From Atopsyche davidsoni (lineage: Eukaryota; Arthropoda; Insecta; Trichoptera; Hydrobiosidae), in contig JAILWY010000014.1 of NCBI GenBank assembly GCA_022113835.1, positions 14,753,501 to 14,817,500 on the forward strand: 64,000 nt of DNA, given 5' to 3'. Below are positions 26,493 through 40,300 of the stretch, one piece after another. The notes under the pieces are model-generated. The model did no database searches. It was not told the DNA's origin and was given only the letters and a program-made list of their open reading frames with translations. The first letter of the stretch is position 1; each line of letters starts with the position of its first letter. The translations under genes and the position numbers were made by a program.

Positions 26493-27871
26493 ACACAACT
26501 TACACCGCCCGACTTATTTGCAGCAAGGAATTACGATACTCGGAATGGCATTTGGTTTGTTGTATTATACTTATCTTTTTCTACATCCTGCCACGGTTAT
26601 TATTAATATATTATTGTATTATTTTTTATGCTTTTAATTTTTATTGCTGCGTTATTTTTACATTCGAACAAAGCACACGTACACAGGCATGCTGTTTTTG
26701 CTTCTAATTCTTAAGCGTGAACAAGGTGGCTTTGTATCCTATTGAATTATTTTCAATTTAATTCAATCTGTGGTCAGGTATATTTATTTACTTAAATTGT
26801 CTACGTGAAATCAGCGCACTGGTAAAAATAATCAAGTGTGACGTGAATTTGTGACGAGAATCAGCCCGCGCAGCTCGGAAATATCAGCAAGCTCCGAATT
26901 AAACGCTTAATTTTTATTAAGCTAAATTAAAATACCTCTCATTCTGTTTTTGTTTTTTTTTGTTTGCAAGTTAAATATTTGGATATTTCGTTGCAACCTT
27001 CGCGAAGGTGCCCGAGGAGCGCGGCAGGGGCTGGTCCCGGAGGTGCTCTCAGATGAGCCAGTCGTGCGCGATAATCGACATTAAAATGCCCGCTCGATTG
27101 CGCTCCCGATTGAGTTATATGTACACTAGTTAAGTCACTAAATAAATATCGTATTTCTTATTCCAAGGCTGTCCACCACACCACACACCAAATAACATTG
27201 GAACTCAACATTAACATTTTTATTAAATAATTACTCATGTATTTGAGTTTGACCTGATTCCTAAACCACAATAAACGGTCCGGACGTGTATATATACAAT
27301 ATATATATCAAACATTATATAATTTATAAAAATTATGAGTTTTTTGTAAACCTTTTTTTAGACAAGACGTATTGCTGAAGTAAATTTTTGAAGCCGCTCA
27401 GATTTTATCAGCTCAGATCCCGGCTCCGGTCACGGTGCGTTTTCAATGTGATCACTATTTTTCCTTCAATGGAGATTTCTAAGTTAATCCTACAATGTTC
27501 TGAACAACAAACTAATTTTCTGTTGACGTGGGTTACGAAAAAAGTAACCGCGTATTTAAAAAGTTTTGACTACTCCGTCCTAAATAGGCGATCTTATCGG
27601 TAGAAAACTGAATCCTAAAGATAGAAATGACGCGCGTTCGGGGAAGTGCGCTCATGCAGTAGACGTAGTTAAATATGCTCAGCTTTCGGTAAACAACTTC
27701 ATTCTGTACATTTAGATCCTTGGGTTGATTACTTTCTCGCCGTACGATAAAACTCATATGAACCTAAATAGCTATCACATCGGTTTAAAATTTTATAGTG
27801 CCTATTAACCGGTTAATGTATATTGTTCAGGTTTTCTAAATTATCGCTATTGACATACGAGCAAGTGTTTA

Positions 27872-27901
27872 GAATTTTTAGGACATTTGTCCTTAAAATT
27901 C
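27872..27901. repeat. Near-perfect 14-bp hairpin
   Basis: Two 14-base arms (gaatttttaggaca and its complement with one mismatch) are separated by two bases. No conserved small-RNA gene is recognised here. The loop is too short for a typical miRNA precursor. Confidence 0.5.
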
Positions 27902-30084
27902 CATCGATTCTTACAGAAGTCTCTAGTTACATATTTTTTTTAAAGGAAAATAGGCCCCTACAGCACATCCAAAATACAGAAGTAACTAATTAAAACCACA
28001 GAGCTAATCACGCAAAACCAGATGTTGAATCACGGCGTCATGGCGCCGAGTCGCGGTCACTTTCGTCACACGAGATTTACACCTGACAGTGCCCGTCTGT
28101 CAGTTAATCTGCCGCCAACGGGATCGGGTTCCATCTCGCCCGGAGAATTGTGACACAGATTAAATCATATTTGTGTGTGTTTTATGCTCACGTTTTAGAA
28201 AGTAAAAAAAAGTGTGTTTGATTTATTTGTATTGTGATAAATAGCTTCAATGTACTACAGACTGTTGTGTTCTCTTTCTGTGTTATCGCATACAAACATA
28301 CAATATTTACTGACGCACGTTTTATCTGTAAACACACACATCTCATTTTGGAAAAATGCATCCCTAGGTATATTACAAATACTTTCTTCTTAAATACAGG
28401 TAGATGCTTCTTCTTTTGTCGGGCAATCGCCCACTATCTCAACTTTTTCTTCTGTTGCTCTTGCGAATTAGATGAAATAGACTATTAGAAAATTTATGAC
28501 ACAATACGATTTATATCCAGAGATGTAAAAACTTGCTAGGTAAAAATAAAAAATAGAATTAATATTATAAGTGTGATAGTTTATTTGAATTTTTTAAGGC
28601 ATGCACAACTTTAATTTTAATAATAATTTTAAAAACAGACATAAAATTCAACTTATGCCGCAATGATATATCATATAACCCTCAATCTGTTTGAACTGGT
28701 TTACCTGTGAGATGTTGCTGGCGCGCGCCTCACTTCCACGTGTGATAGTGTCGACACCGGGAAGGAGCACGACACGTGCGGCACCGGCGGTGACACAATA
28801 TTGCACCGTACGTGCTAATGAGGATGGAACTTGATTCAGCTTTAGTGAACCCACGGTGTTGCCACATCCGGTTACCTGTTTCACTAGTCACGGTGAAAAG
28901 AAGAAAAATTGGGAACTAAATCACTCGGAAGAATTTAAAATCGTATAGGTGTCAATAATAAATTATCGCTTTGGAGCGCGCTCAGTACCGTCTCATCTTC
29001 AGTGTGTTAGATACACTAAAAAAAAACATACTTTATTAGGCGTGCGGGCAATACATAGGAATTTGATGTCATGTTGTATTATCAGCTGTGTCCGCCTTCG
29101 AAGGCGCTTATCATCCGGAGCTTCACTAGGAATAGCAAACGCATAAACGTGAAAATAATTAATCTTCCCGTAGTAAATGCCCTATCATTCGATAATATGA
29201 ACGGTGGGTATTCACGTCAATTTATAAGGTTGCGAAGAGTAAAATAATTACTAGTCAATGAGCTGCGCTCGGATCAAACGGCGAGCATTAATCATTCTGG
29301 ATTTTGTCGACGGATTACCAATCAATTATAATTTTCAATGAATCTAGTTAAAAACTGAGTTTGAATGAGCTCAAAAATACATCATTTGTATTTTTGTCGC
29401 TCTATTTTTCGTGAATTAATTTTAGTCGATTATTTCTTTTAATCTTTACATGATAAAATATACGAATCGCGAGCTGTGCGCGGCGCCCGAATCACCTTTA
29501 ACGGTCTAGATAAAAACAAACACAAAAAACGTTGTTCGGAATTTAATTACTGCCTCTGCTGTGCGTTCCTTAATTATAATCTAATCTTCTCGGAATGGAT
29601 TGAATATTTTTTTTTACATTACAATAATTAAAAGGGATATTTTTAATTACAAGGTTATAAAGCTTCCCATTAGTTAGATTACGGTTGAAAGATATTCAGT
29701 ATCATCACTAATCCGATTGTGTTGCAATCGGCAATAAAATGTAAATTTTTATCCATTCTAATCAATCGTACGCTATGAAGGGACTCGTAGCGTGTTGGCG
29801 GCTTATTGTCGGATTTGACTATGCGAGTATGCGACGCACGCGGCCAACGGAATGGTAATTTTATGACGTCCAAATTGAACATAAAATTCTAGACATTTTG
29901 TAATAGATTCCATAATGACACTATCAATAATATTATTGTGTATCCAGAGGTTGATATTATGTCTGATAATTAATTGCTTATTGATATTGTCTCTTTTATG
30001 GGCTTTCTCTCGGGATGTGTACACGACGCGTTTTAGATTAAAACACACATTTTATCGATAAATATCTTTAAAAATACACCATAC

Positions 30085-30125
30085 AGTTGTCTCGCGGCCT
30101 AGTGGTTGGCACGTAGGGTCTCGGG
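30085..30125 (+). repeat. tRNA-derived (SINE-like) fragment, 5' part only
   Basis: The bases ggcctagtggttgg match an RNA polymerase III A-box as found in the head of tRNA-derived SINEs. The following sequence only weakly resembles a B-box. It is read as an old, truncated SINE. Confidence 0.35.
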
Positions 30126-31039
30126 TTTTACTACTAAGTTAAATATTATATTTTCTTCCTTTCTATAAAAACTCCCTGAAAAAAAGTAGCAGCGATCAGA
30201 TATGCAATTTACTAACGCAACTGGTCGAACAAAATATTTGTTCATCTGGTTATCTCCTAACCGACTCGCCTATTCTCGCTACGATGTTTTATAAATTCCG
30301 CATTCTGATCTTATGTTTGATCTTTCCCCCACATATTTAGGAATTGTGAAAATGGTTATTCTTAAATATCAATAACATAAAATAATATCCCATTTAGACT
30401 TACTATGTAAATCAGTCGCATATAAACAAAAAATTATTTTGGTAAATTGAAATGGCATAGTTTTTCTCAAAGACTCATGTTTCGAAATAAAATATATGCG
30501 GTCTGACGCAAAATTTGATAGGCTTATAATAAAATTACGGTTCACAGTGTATTCATATATTTTTTAATGATGTCAAGAGATACCTTGTTTAGTCGATTCA
30601 AAATATCCACTAAAGATAAACTGACGCCAAATTTATGAGTTTTTTTATCTTTATTTTATGTAGGCATGTCCAATTGCCTACATGAAATGTTAAAATTATT
30701 TGTATTGAATAATTTGCTATTATTATTTGCATGTCATCGTCACGAAGACACACGTCGTATTTGCACACTGCGTGACGGAAAACATTCAAATTATTTGCAT
30801 GCAATGAGGTAAACATGAATTTCCTTCAAATTTAAAATAATATTATATCATCGACAGAACTCGGCTCCATTGTGAGTGTTCTCCCACCGAGCCGCGCAGT
30901 CATCCACTCGGCCAGGCTTGCATGAGAAATAATCTGGCAGCCCGTTTTTTTATAGTATTATTATTTTACAATATTTACACCTGAACAAATAAAATAACTA
31001 GGTATGACAAGACTATGAACTATAGTTTTGCTGATTCTG

Positions 31040-31135
31040 CATAGCATGGCCGACCTCGTACCGTCCTTTCGTCTACGTAGTAATAGTATATGCATATTGA
31101 TCGTAAAATTGCAGGTTCGAATCAGTTAAGAGGAA
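31040..31135 (+). repeat. tRNA-derived (SINE-like) fragment with B-box
   Basis: The stretch gcaggttcgaatcag carries a near-consensus B-box (GGTTCGAATC). It is followed, after a few bases, by a T run that would terminate polymerase III. The A-box half is degraded. Probably a decayed SINE rather than a tRNA gene, since no cloverleaf can be drawn. Confidence 0.35.
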
Positions 31136-32444
31136 TTCTAGTTTTTTTTTTAAATTCATAATGATTTAAATTAGCTCTCAAAAACAACTTATTTGATTGA
31201 GGTTTCCTTGATTTTCACACACGCAACAAGACAAATCCCGAAGACTCAACACGTCAGATAAGGGCAGTTGTCTTCGATTGCTTGCGACCCTCTACTTTTA
31301 TTGAGTGATATGGTCAGTAAACGCGTCCATTAATTGCACAGATTATCTTAGCTTATATCATCCACTAGTAAAATTTAGCATAAAATTAATTCTTAGTATT
31401 AATTAATCGTCTACAGATGCGAATGAGAATGTCGTACAGTAAGTAGCGTAGAATACGTACACGTTGAAAATAACAAGAAATAGTTGAAAATTAAATTTCT
31501 TTAATAAGGTTTCGTTTTAAATTTTTCGTATAAATCAGTATTTTTAGGTATAGCAAATTTAGAGAAATCATTTACCGAACAAAATATCTTCTTCCGTACA
31601 GTTCGGTGTTTTATTAAAATAATATTTTTCACACATTCATGTGATTTCAGTTTAAAATGAAATCACATTTCCCGCATGTAAGTTCCCATGTATGTTCCCC
31701 GCCGCCGTCACGTGCAGATAATTTATTTACTTTCCTCGGGTCATCCATCACAGCGGGGCGGCGCGCCCTTAGCGCGGCTCTATGTTGCACGATTATTATT
31801 AATATTAGAACCTCAAGGGTTGAAATGAATATGCTTGCGCATTGCCGGAGTATTAATCTAACTTCTCGCATGCCTAGCGTCTGTCTGTAGCTGATGTCTC
31901 ATTGTAGCGCGGCAGGCTGCAATTTCATAAGAGTTTTAAACCTAATGGTGCTGATTGTATATGAATGTTTTTTTTTTGCATAAAAGGATTTAATTTTATA
32001 TGATTTTATCTTAATTTCACATTTTACAGCGTTATTTTTCGAATTTCTCTGTCTGTCTGTTTTATTGCCTTGAATTTTCATCCAAAGGTTTTTATACTCG
32101 CGCTGTAACTTTTTTTTGCTATTTTTCAAGTTTGCAATTAATTCTGCAATTTCTCAACGGCAATATCTCTTTTGGAAAGCTATTGAAAAATTTCCAATCT
32201 CACCTTTAAAATTGACAAACAATCTTGGATGATTTTTTATGGAAACGAGGCGATCGTTCTCTCCAAGTGCTCGCTCAACACAAACGAGTCTACCTCGTTA
32301 CCTTACTTTTTAGTTATTTATATGATTATAATCTCGTAGGTTGATATTAAAATTTAATTAAATCTTATAGTTTTAATTCAAAATAAAATCGAAACATAAA
32401 ATTTAGCAAAAGTTATTATTTAATTTTCTTTTAAAAATGTTTTT

Positions 32445-32449
<5 letters not shown>

Positions 32450-32512
<63 letters not shown>
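32450..32512. repeat. AT dinucleotide microsatellite, about 30 units
   Basis: An uninterrupted alternating AT run preceded by a T homopolymer. It is prone to length change and assembly error and has no coding value. Confidence 0.95.
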
Positions 32513-32515
<3 letters not shown>

Positions 32516-34997
32516 TTAATTTTGAGGTGTTCATTTGGATTCAATAAAATTATGAAAGACTTTTTGTCGGACGTAGCCTTGTAATCACAGGTTTTTGGTG
32601 TTTTCTAGCTATCAATAACGCCTTTGGGTACTGCAACATCGGCCATACAAGACCCGCCTAGCAACGAAGAATCAATGAAACACGAATTATAAAAAAATGC
32701 ATTAATCTGTCAGATCTCTCCGGCTTTGTGAACGGAGAGCTCCCCGCCGGGCCGGGGCGCTGCATTTCCTTTTCACCGAGAAATTAATTAAATCTATTTA
32801 CCGGCGCAATTATTTACACATTTCCATCGGCCGGGACAGCCCGCACGCCTCGCAGGTGAGCTGGTCTCATACCGGTCTAAATATTATTTTTGATCAATGC
32901 CCAGTAGAGGCGTTCATCGCACGATACGCGCGGAGAAATAAAATTGCACAAATTAGACATTGAGCTGTCCGTCACAAAATAAACTGTTCGACAAGGGAGT
33001 TGATTTGTTTCAAAGAGAGGCGCTGGCACCCCAGCGCTAGTGATTTACAAATGTAGTCGCCATTACCGTAACATAAACCCTCCCCCGACCTGCTTACTTT
33101 CACCTCCTTCTGCCCTAGGAGCCAATTTACTCGTCTTTACTTTTATGTTCCTGAAAAATAAACATATTAGGACATTAAGCGCAGTGGCGTGCCGCTCTTT
33201 TGATTTATTGCGGCCTGCCTTAATGTTATTTTTTTATGTTGTTTATCAGCCTACCGGCTTCGTGTGTACAGCGCCATTCATGATTAAATCGCATACTCGT
33301 AGTATTGTTAGGCACCCCGTAAATAACCCGCGGATTCACCGGTTACTCCTGGCCGGCCTGCACGCTTCAAGCGGCCACTCAGTTTCCGCAGGTCGGCTCC
33401 CGAGTGAGGAACGACCCGCTCGCGTGCAACCTAACACGGAGTCGAGTCCTTGACTGCTCACCGAGTTTCTGCTCAGGAATAATTTCAGTTCTTGTTCGGA
33501 ATTTTGAACTATCGATTGAACAAATTTCAAATTTGAAATAATTTTTTTTTTTACTTTTCAATTTATTTATATAAATGTATTTATTTTAACATTTTATCCA
33601 AGACTAATCGCGGGTGATCGGTTATAGATAATTCAAATACTTAAAATCCTAATTATGTTGACTCCGATCGATTATTACAAATTATGTCGATTGTCTCCAT
33701 CACTAGAATTCATAAGTTTTTTTTTGTTTTAACTAATGCCTTGTAATAAAAATCAGTAGTGTGCAGAAGATAAGGAAAACATTAGCGTTCGGAAAGTTTA
33801 AAATGTAAGCAAACTATTTGATTATTTTCAGTTTTGTAGACCACACGTTACTGGTAAAATAACCATTCTACAGGTGTGTGTGTGGGTGTGGGTGTGATTT
33901 CAGAATATAGAAAAATAATATTTTTTATCTCTTACAAATTAAAATGATTGACAATACATTGCATGCGATATTCGAGTGGCAATGAATGAATAGGTGCAAA
34001 ATATATTCCTAGACAAACAAGCCACACTTGGGCGCATAAGTTGCGTATTGCGTTTCACAGATAAGGCCCTGCAGAGGCGGCCACTGGCTATCGAACTCAC
34101 CGGAGGTCCATGCGGGAACCCTCTTCCCCCCCTAGTGGGAAAATTCCAATCATGCTGGGTCACGCAAATAATCCACAAAGAGACAGGGCACTAGAATGTG
34201 GTCTCTGTCATGTGAAGAAATATATATATATTTCACATCTGTATTGTAAAAAACAAACGATTAATCGCAGTAAGCCTCTAGAAAACCAAGAAGATTTGAC
34301 TAATTATGTTCACAAATGGTGGAGTACCATTCTGATGCTCGTGTCGCAAGATTTTCATGACTGTCGTATTATATTCGCTGCACGCACCTCGCACAGAACC
34401 TTTAGTCATTCCAGGCGCGGCTCTGCGAGCAGATCACTCGGCCGCGCCATTCTCGACGATATTCAGGTCTGTGGGGCGGCGGCGACGCGTAATCGAATAC
34501 AAACGGTCGGGACAGCCTTTGTCTCGAGCTTACGCAACGACTCGCACGACAAAATATCACAGCAGCGACTCGCATTCAACGTAGTTTCGGATCCCCAGAA
34601 GGTTAGCCTTCGCCCTTGAGAGACTGGTACCGGTTTGAAGGAGGAGAGCGCCTGCAGTGTGCTGTGGTAGCTCAGGGGTGCCCAGCAGCAGGCCGAGGGA
34701 AGCACCGCTACTTGCGAGGGGACGCCGAACCCGCGTAAAACATTTCTCAATTTGTATCCGGTTTGTTTATTTGTGAGCCGCAGCCTATCCACCCCGGGTG
34801 TAGCTTATCTTATCTAGCCCGGCTCGTGGACCGTGAAAATGCACGCCCCCTACTCCGACCGCTCCCGAATGAGGTGCGGGCACGGTCACGTCAAGATCAG
34901 TCGATTAAACACGAGTTTTGTCAATATTTTTGCTATCAACAGGGCAATCGTTTTGATTAATGAGTTTTCTGGCGACATCTCTATTTTTTTGATAGAT

Positions 34998-35195
34998 AAG
35001 TTGATATTTTTGAATAAAATACTTTAGTGATTTTCCACATGTTATCAAACAGAGTGCCATAATGGATAATGCCAACGGGAAAGGTTGGCGAAACCGGTCA
35101 CAAATAAAAACGAACATGTGGAAAATCACTCGAGTATTTTATTCAAAAATATTAAAATGGAATTCCACCAAGTACTATCTGTCAAAAATATTAAA
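34998..35195. repeat. MITE-like inverted-repeat element, copy 1
   Basis: Bases 35004-35043 and 35113-35152 are near-perfect inverted repeats of about 40 bases enclosing a 69-base centre. The right arm and the 40 bases beyond it match bases 40774-40850, with shared blocks such as gtggaaaatcactc and attccaccaa. Two dispersed copies with a foldback core indicate a nonautonomous mobile element. No open frame of transposase type is inside it. Confidence 0.6.
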
Positions 35196-36179
35196 TTTCT
35201 TAGATATATTGACTTAGTAGTTTTTATTTTTTCCATTAATTTTTGGGTGGTAGAGCTGGCTTCAACTACTTGCAGTATTTTTGCTTCTCAAGTTGGAGAA
35301 AAATAAAAATGTTACGGTTTTCAATCTTTTTTTCCCAATCGAATTTCAATCATAAAAATGATCGCTCGCAGCGTAAATAAGATTGAGGGGTGCAAATTCT
35401 AATCAACTCCTTGTCCCCGTTTACGGTTTTCAAATTGACAAGGAAGGGAGCGATGGAGAAGATTACTCCAGGAGGGTGGACGTGTATGGAATTAGTCCCT
35501 GTTGTAACTACAAGTTGTACACGAGAAAGCAGATACGAGGGAAGAAATTTACGATTTGCTTTATTTTAGGACTAACGCATTTCTGGATACTGAATAATGG
35601 AATTATCTCTTTACAAAACATACACGTGTGATTGTTTGACGACGCAGCTGACGAATCCGTTTGTGTGATGCTCTTTTGGCAAGTTGTAGTTATTATTTAC
35701 AGGAAATAAGAAGTATGGTTAAACCTAAGTAAGAACGGGCCCACAAAAATACATATTCAATAAATAGCACAATTAATAATATTTTTCTAAATTCCATCGT
35801 GTTATGCATACACAGCTGATTTGTTATCATCGGCCATGACTGTCGCGCGCGGAGATCGCACTGATGCAGATAAGCGAATTTGTGACACACTTTTTCTTGC
35901 AAATTACAACTAACGCGATTACTTGCACGGGCTTGTGTTGCTTTGCAAATTAAATCAGAATTACGTTGTCGTTTTTCTCGCGATGGCCGACCCGAGCAGC
36001 TCTGCGTCAACCGACCAGAAATAACAATGTAACTAACTCTCCATGCAACTATTCAATCACGGTAATATGGTTCGTCTTTGCGTTGAAATGTGATTTTATA
36101 TTCTGAACATTGAAATAAGACCCTTCGTGAAATTGAAGATCTGCGTATCTATTATCATCTGAGCAGCTAGCATTCTAAC

Positions 36180-36280
36180 GCTATCTAGCTTGCGGCTGCA
36201 TCTAAATGTACTTTTGAGCAGTATCACCCGCAGAATAAGAAGCAGATTCGAATCCGGGTAGAGCAATTTTGTTGATATAT
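36180..36280 (+). repeat. tRNA-derived (SINE-like) fragment
   Basis: A possible A-box (tagcttgcggc) precedes, by about 70 bases, a good B-box within agattcgaatccggg. The spacing is wider than in a real tRNA and no acceptor stem is visible. It reads as a tRNA-derived repeat. Confidence 0.4.
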
Positions 36281-37072
36281 TATTACTATACAGTCTTAAT
36301 TAATTTTGAGTGTAAATGAAATGGAAAGTCCATCATAATTGAATATCCAGGAAGGTTCGTAAAAACAAGCCGCCAATTGGATTTATTTTTGGCTTTAGGT
36401 AAATAACACGAGTTAATTATTATAATTTTTTTAAAAATAATACATGGTTAGTGCTTTTATCCCAACGATAATCGTAATAATTTAAAGTTTCTGCTAAGGA
36501 GCGAGCACTCACGAGGTCCAGTCCAGCGCGCCCGCCACCCGACAAGCCACGTTGATTTTCCACCGAATCACCCACAAGAGCTCTCAGGCCCATTATGTAA
36601 AGATTCACACGGAGTGAACAATTCCATTACTAATGAAATGGCTTTACGCCTTCCTGTTGACCTTTAACTCGGGTGAGGCTCGCTGTTGCTCGGCCTCGCG
36701 GTAGATAAGTCTGCTCCGCGGTCGCCTTTAATCCGTCGTTTCCTTTTGCGAGGCATTTGATCACAATAACAAACTAATATTTATACATTTTTGTTTAATT
36801 AATTAATTTGTATATATATATTATAAACAACGTGTTCAATATCCGATACGAATGTGCACATTCAATATTGTTTGAGATTTTCTATTGTGTTTTCCAATAA
36901 TTCAGGTGCGCTAATTCAAATGTATGCAACTCAGTATTTTCTGCCGTTTTCCGTATTTCTCGATATTTTTAATCATACACACCATAACATATAAAAATAT
37001 GTTAGGGTCTATTATATTTTTTGTGTTGATTTCAGCTTTAGCACCTCACTTGCAGCATGTCAGTTCTCCAAT

Positions 37073-37152
37073 CGGTAGTGTGTAAAGATTACACACTATC
37101 CGATGTCTAAAGAGAAAGATGATATTGCCGTCTACATCGTCTTTCGAAGACG
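37073..37152. repeat. Two small hairpins just upstream of the RING exon
   Basis: At 37073-37106 arms of about 15 bases (core agtgtgtaa/ttacacact, one bulge) enclose a 3-base loop. At 37138-37152 cgtctt and aagacg flank tcg. Both lie 120-200 bases before the acceptor at 37273 and could fold in the pre-mRNA. Whether they affect splicing is unknown. Confidence 0.5.
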
Positions 37153-37273
37153 GCCGACCGGTCCAATCGACGGGAGAGATCGGCTGACCAAACCTGAGCC
37201 GACCCATCGTTCAGGGTGTCTGCTCGAACGAATCACCGTGTCGTACTAACGCTGATGTATTGTGTGGTTGCAG

Positions 37274-37386
37274 GGCACGGCTGGGCGGGGGCGGCATGGC
37301 CGGCATGAGCTCAACTCTAGTCGAGACCGTCTCCATCAACTATGAGGACTTCAACGAGAGCTTTCTCACGTGCGGGACCTGCCTCT
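37274..37386 (+). CDS. TRIM-NHL exon: start and first RING cysteines
   Basis: The acceptor is ttgcag/GGCACGG and the donor CTCT/gtaagt (phase 1). The exon carries Met1 at 37296 and a second Met at 37305, then the first RING pair in TCGTC. The seven codons before Met1 (ARLGGGG) are open and join in phase to the candidate exon at 22509. Confidence 0.88.
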
Positions 37387-40300
37387 GTAAGTTCTCCTTG
37401 CATCTCCGCGTTTTCTCGTGACCCCCCTTAATTTATTTCCTCGCTGCTAACATTCCCATCTCTTTCTGTCTTATCGATCGTTCCCCTGAAAATACTCCTA
37501 CATCAATTATTAACATGTATGAAGCTTATCTACGTTGGCTATTTGAAATATCGTAGTAAGTGAATACCGCGTACCCGAGCAGATCCCGAGGTCGCCAAAC
37601 CTGTACGGGTGTTTAATAGGAACATTGCGAGTTATGTCATCGTCATTTTTTTAAAATGTTTTTTAAAGGCATTCATACACGGATGTTTGATGACTTCACT
37701 GGCGTAGCGCAAGTGTGGAGGTGCGTCGCATCTCAAGGGCACCTCCTCAAGAAACGTGTCAAAACGTGTGTAAACTGATTTCATTTGTAATTACAAATAC
37801 AATTATATAACTAGGAGGTTACAAAAAATCCTTTCGGGGGGTTTTTAAACCGTGTATAATTCTAGTTAAAAATGTTTTCGAAGAATAGAAGCCCTCACTA
37901 CTAAAATTACTTTTCGTGATATTTTAGTCATTTGGCTAGTCATAAGTTTTGTTAAAAAATATTTTTTGATAATTAAGTGTATTTGGCAGGCTACTCGAAA
38001 ATACCAGGACTACGTTGAAGGCAGTTTACATTAAAAAAATGTTACTTTCACCTTGTTCGAAAAGGTGCAATGTTCAGTTGCATATAATGGAATCTTCTAT
38101 TTCTTACGGGACTGTTGTGAAAATTTCAATACATTGAATACGAGATCAGATCGCCCTTATGCGTTTTCTGTACAGATCAATACGATAGGAAGAATCGCTA
38201 CAATATTCACATTAGTTTAATTTAATTTGCACCCGCCGTAAAAAAACACGTGCTTTATGTCAAACCGGTGGTAAAGACACAAGCGTCACATCGACGTTAC
38301 GTGTTTTATTTTTGTCGTTTTGATACCAAATCAATTTTGATACATAACCAACCCGTTGTCAAATTGAATTAATCCATTATTATTGTGTTACTTCCTTGAA
38401 GAAGTTAATTTTCAATAACGGCTGCAAAGCTGCCGCACTCGCGCGCCTCATCAGAGTTAGTGATGCAGGTTGAGCGAAGCCGCCATCCTGGTTTCCTTCT
38501 TCCGTTTCCGTTGGTTCGATTTCGGCGCTCTTATCATCTTCAAGAAAGTAGTCCGGTACCGGAGTCGAAACATCGAAAACGGAGATACGGTTTAGCACCC
38601 AAAAGGAATATTTAGTTAGAAGTGGTCGCTAGACAGTTCCTGTCCACCCGGCCAGAGCGGCGCGGGGCTCGCCCGGTGTGGAATTACACGCGAAGCAACT
38701 CGACACCGCGGGGACAATGGGCGCCGCGCCTCGGGGACGGTCGCCAAAGAGTGGCTTCAGTTTTGAAATCATCGCTCTCTCTCCTCACGGTGTGGAGCAC
38801 CGACTCATCTCTCTCGAACGCGGTGCGGGACCCTCCGTCCTCCGTCCCCCGCAACCGCATTCCCCGCTTCCGCGGTGAAAAGCCCTGCAAGAGGTCCCCA
38901 GTTATTTAAGGGTAAGAGAGAGTGATCGAACTTTGCTAGTTTAAAACTGCTTGCGCGCGAGGAAGATCTCTAGAAGCACCGAACTTCGGGCAAATTAGTC
39001 AAATATTTTGTATTTCGTTGTTTAATTTTCTTTACGACTAAAGTTGAAAAAATTTGAATGACTACACGGGGAGGAATATTTAAACAAATATGTGAAAGAA
39101 AAGTTGTGCAGTTGACATTCATACCCCTGAAGACAATGCAATATACTAATGGACATGTTATAATGACTAAAATATTAGCACATGACGGGTGATTTCCCCC
39201 CCGCTTTCGGAAAATATTCGTCGGCTGTAGTTTCAACAAAGCACTCCTTCGCACCTCGGACGCGCGAGAAATCACACAAGGAGCTCCTTAAATGTATCAT
39301 ATCATATATTATAATATCTTATAGTATAAAGTGTCAAGCACAACGATTTCGTTATAATAATTAAAATAAATCACGCACGGAGTGCTCAGCTCGACTCGAT
39401 GACTTGGCGCGGATCACTGCTTTATACGTTGAGCGTTGATTTATACATTGAAATATTTACAGAAAAAATTCAATCAACTCAAAGGTTCTAGCACACAAAT
39501 ATGATGTTTTGAGCAGTATAAAGATTTAATCTAAGCGAGTCGGTGCTTCCAGAGCGCGTCTCCGCTCCAAGGCTCGGTGGAATTTGCTCCCAATTATTTT
39601 TGACGGAGCCTCAAAAGGATAAAGCCGAGGATAAAGTCAATCGCTGCCCGGACACGGGGAAGAGAATTTTTATTGGTTGTAGTTTGTTCCCAAGTGCGCA
39701 AGCGACACGCGAGGCACTGGTCTACTGCAGTGCCATCGTTCCCCATGGACTCGAGCAAGTTCTCAAAAACATCTAATGTACTTTTTCGCGAGCGGGAGAT
39801 GCATCCAAGCTTAGATGACTCAAACGAGGAGTCTTCAAACTTACTATTCTCCAAAAGTAGGAGCCCGCAAGGGATGTGTCGAGAGGTACCGGCCTTTACT
39901 TTACTAATATCCATGTCCTTAACTTCATGGTTTTTTGTGACGCTAAAGCTAGGCTTTATTCTATAAAAGTTTTGATATGACGAATCATAACCTCCGCGTG
40001 TTCCAGTAGAAGATGGAAATCCGGTTGGAGCGATATTTTTTTTAATTCTGCAAAATGTTTAAAACGCCTACAAGTCGAGAGGGGAGGAAAACTCGGTAAA
40101 AGGTTTTCTAAGATTTACACAGCTGCGATCGCCTGTCAGTTTCGAACCGTCTGTCGTACTTTTATAGCACAGGAAGGATTATAGACTCCTCTTTCAGATT
40201 ATCTGCGTTCGGATGGTCACTGCTCGCGTAGAGTAAACATGAAAAACTAGATGTAATTTTACAACGGCTTATGAAAAAGCTAACTAATGACTATAGCACG

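Larger units (their letters stand above)
22544..37273 (+). other. Probable 14.7-kb intron of the TRIM-NHL gene
   Basis: This would be the intron between the candidate exon at 22509 and the exon at 37274. It contains a recursive splice site at 26487, a weaker look-alike at 32856, tRNA-derived fragments near 30085-30125, 31040-31130 and 36180-36280, a MITE copy at 34998-35195, an AT microsatellite at 32450-32512, a GT-rich run at 33875-33896, and hairpins at 27872-27901 and 37073-37152. GC-rich stretches near 25250-25430 and 34380-34720 have no recognisable exon. Confidence 0.45.

Noticed and set aside
34110..34619. 169-codon plus-strand open frame
   Set aside because: It is the longest frame in the 5' region, but it has no family motif, overlaps equally long frames on both strands in a GC-rich block, and lacks coding-like composition.
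39543..39966. Overlapping frames on both strands in the RING intron
   Set aside because: Both strands are open over the same bases and neither shows a motif or splice signals. Treated as chance in GC-richer DNA.
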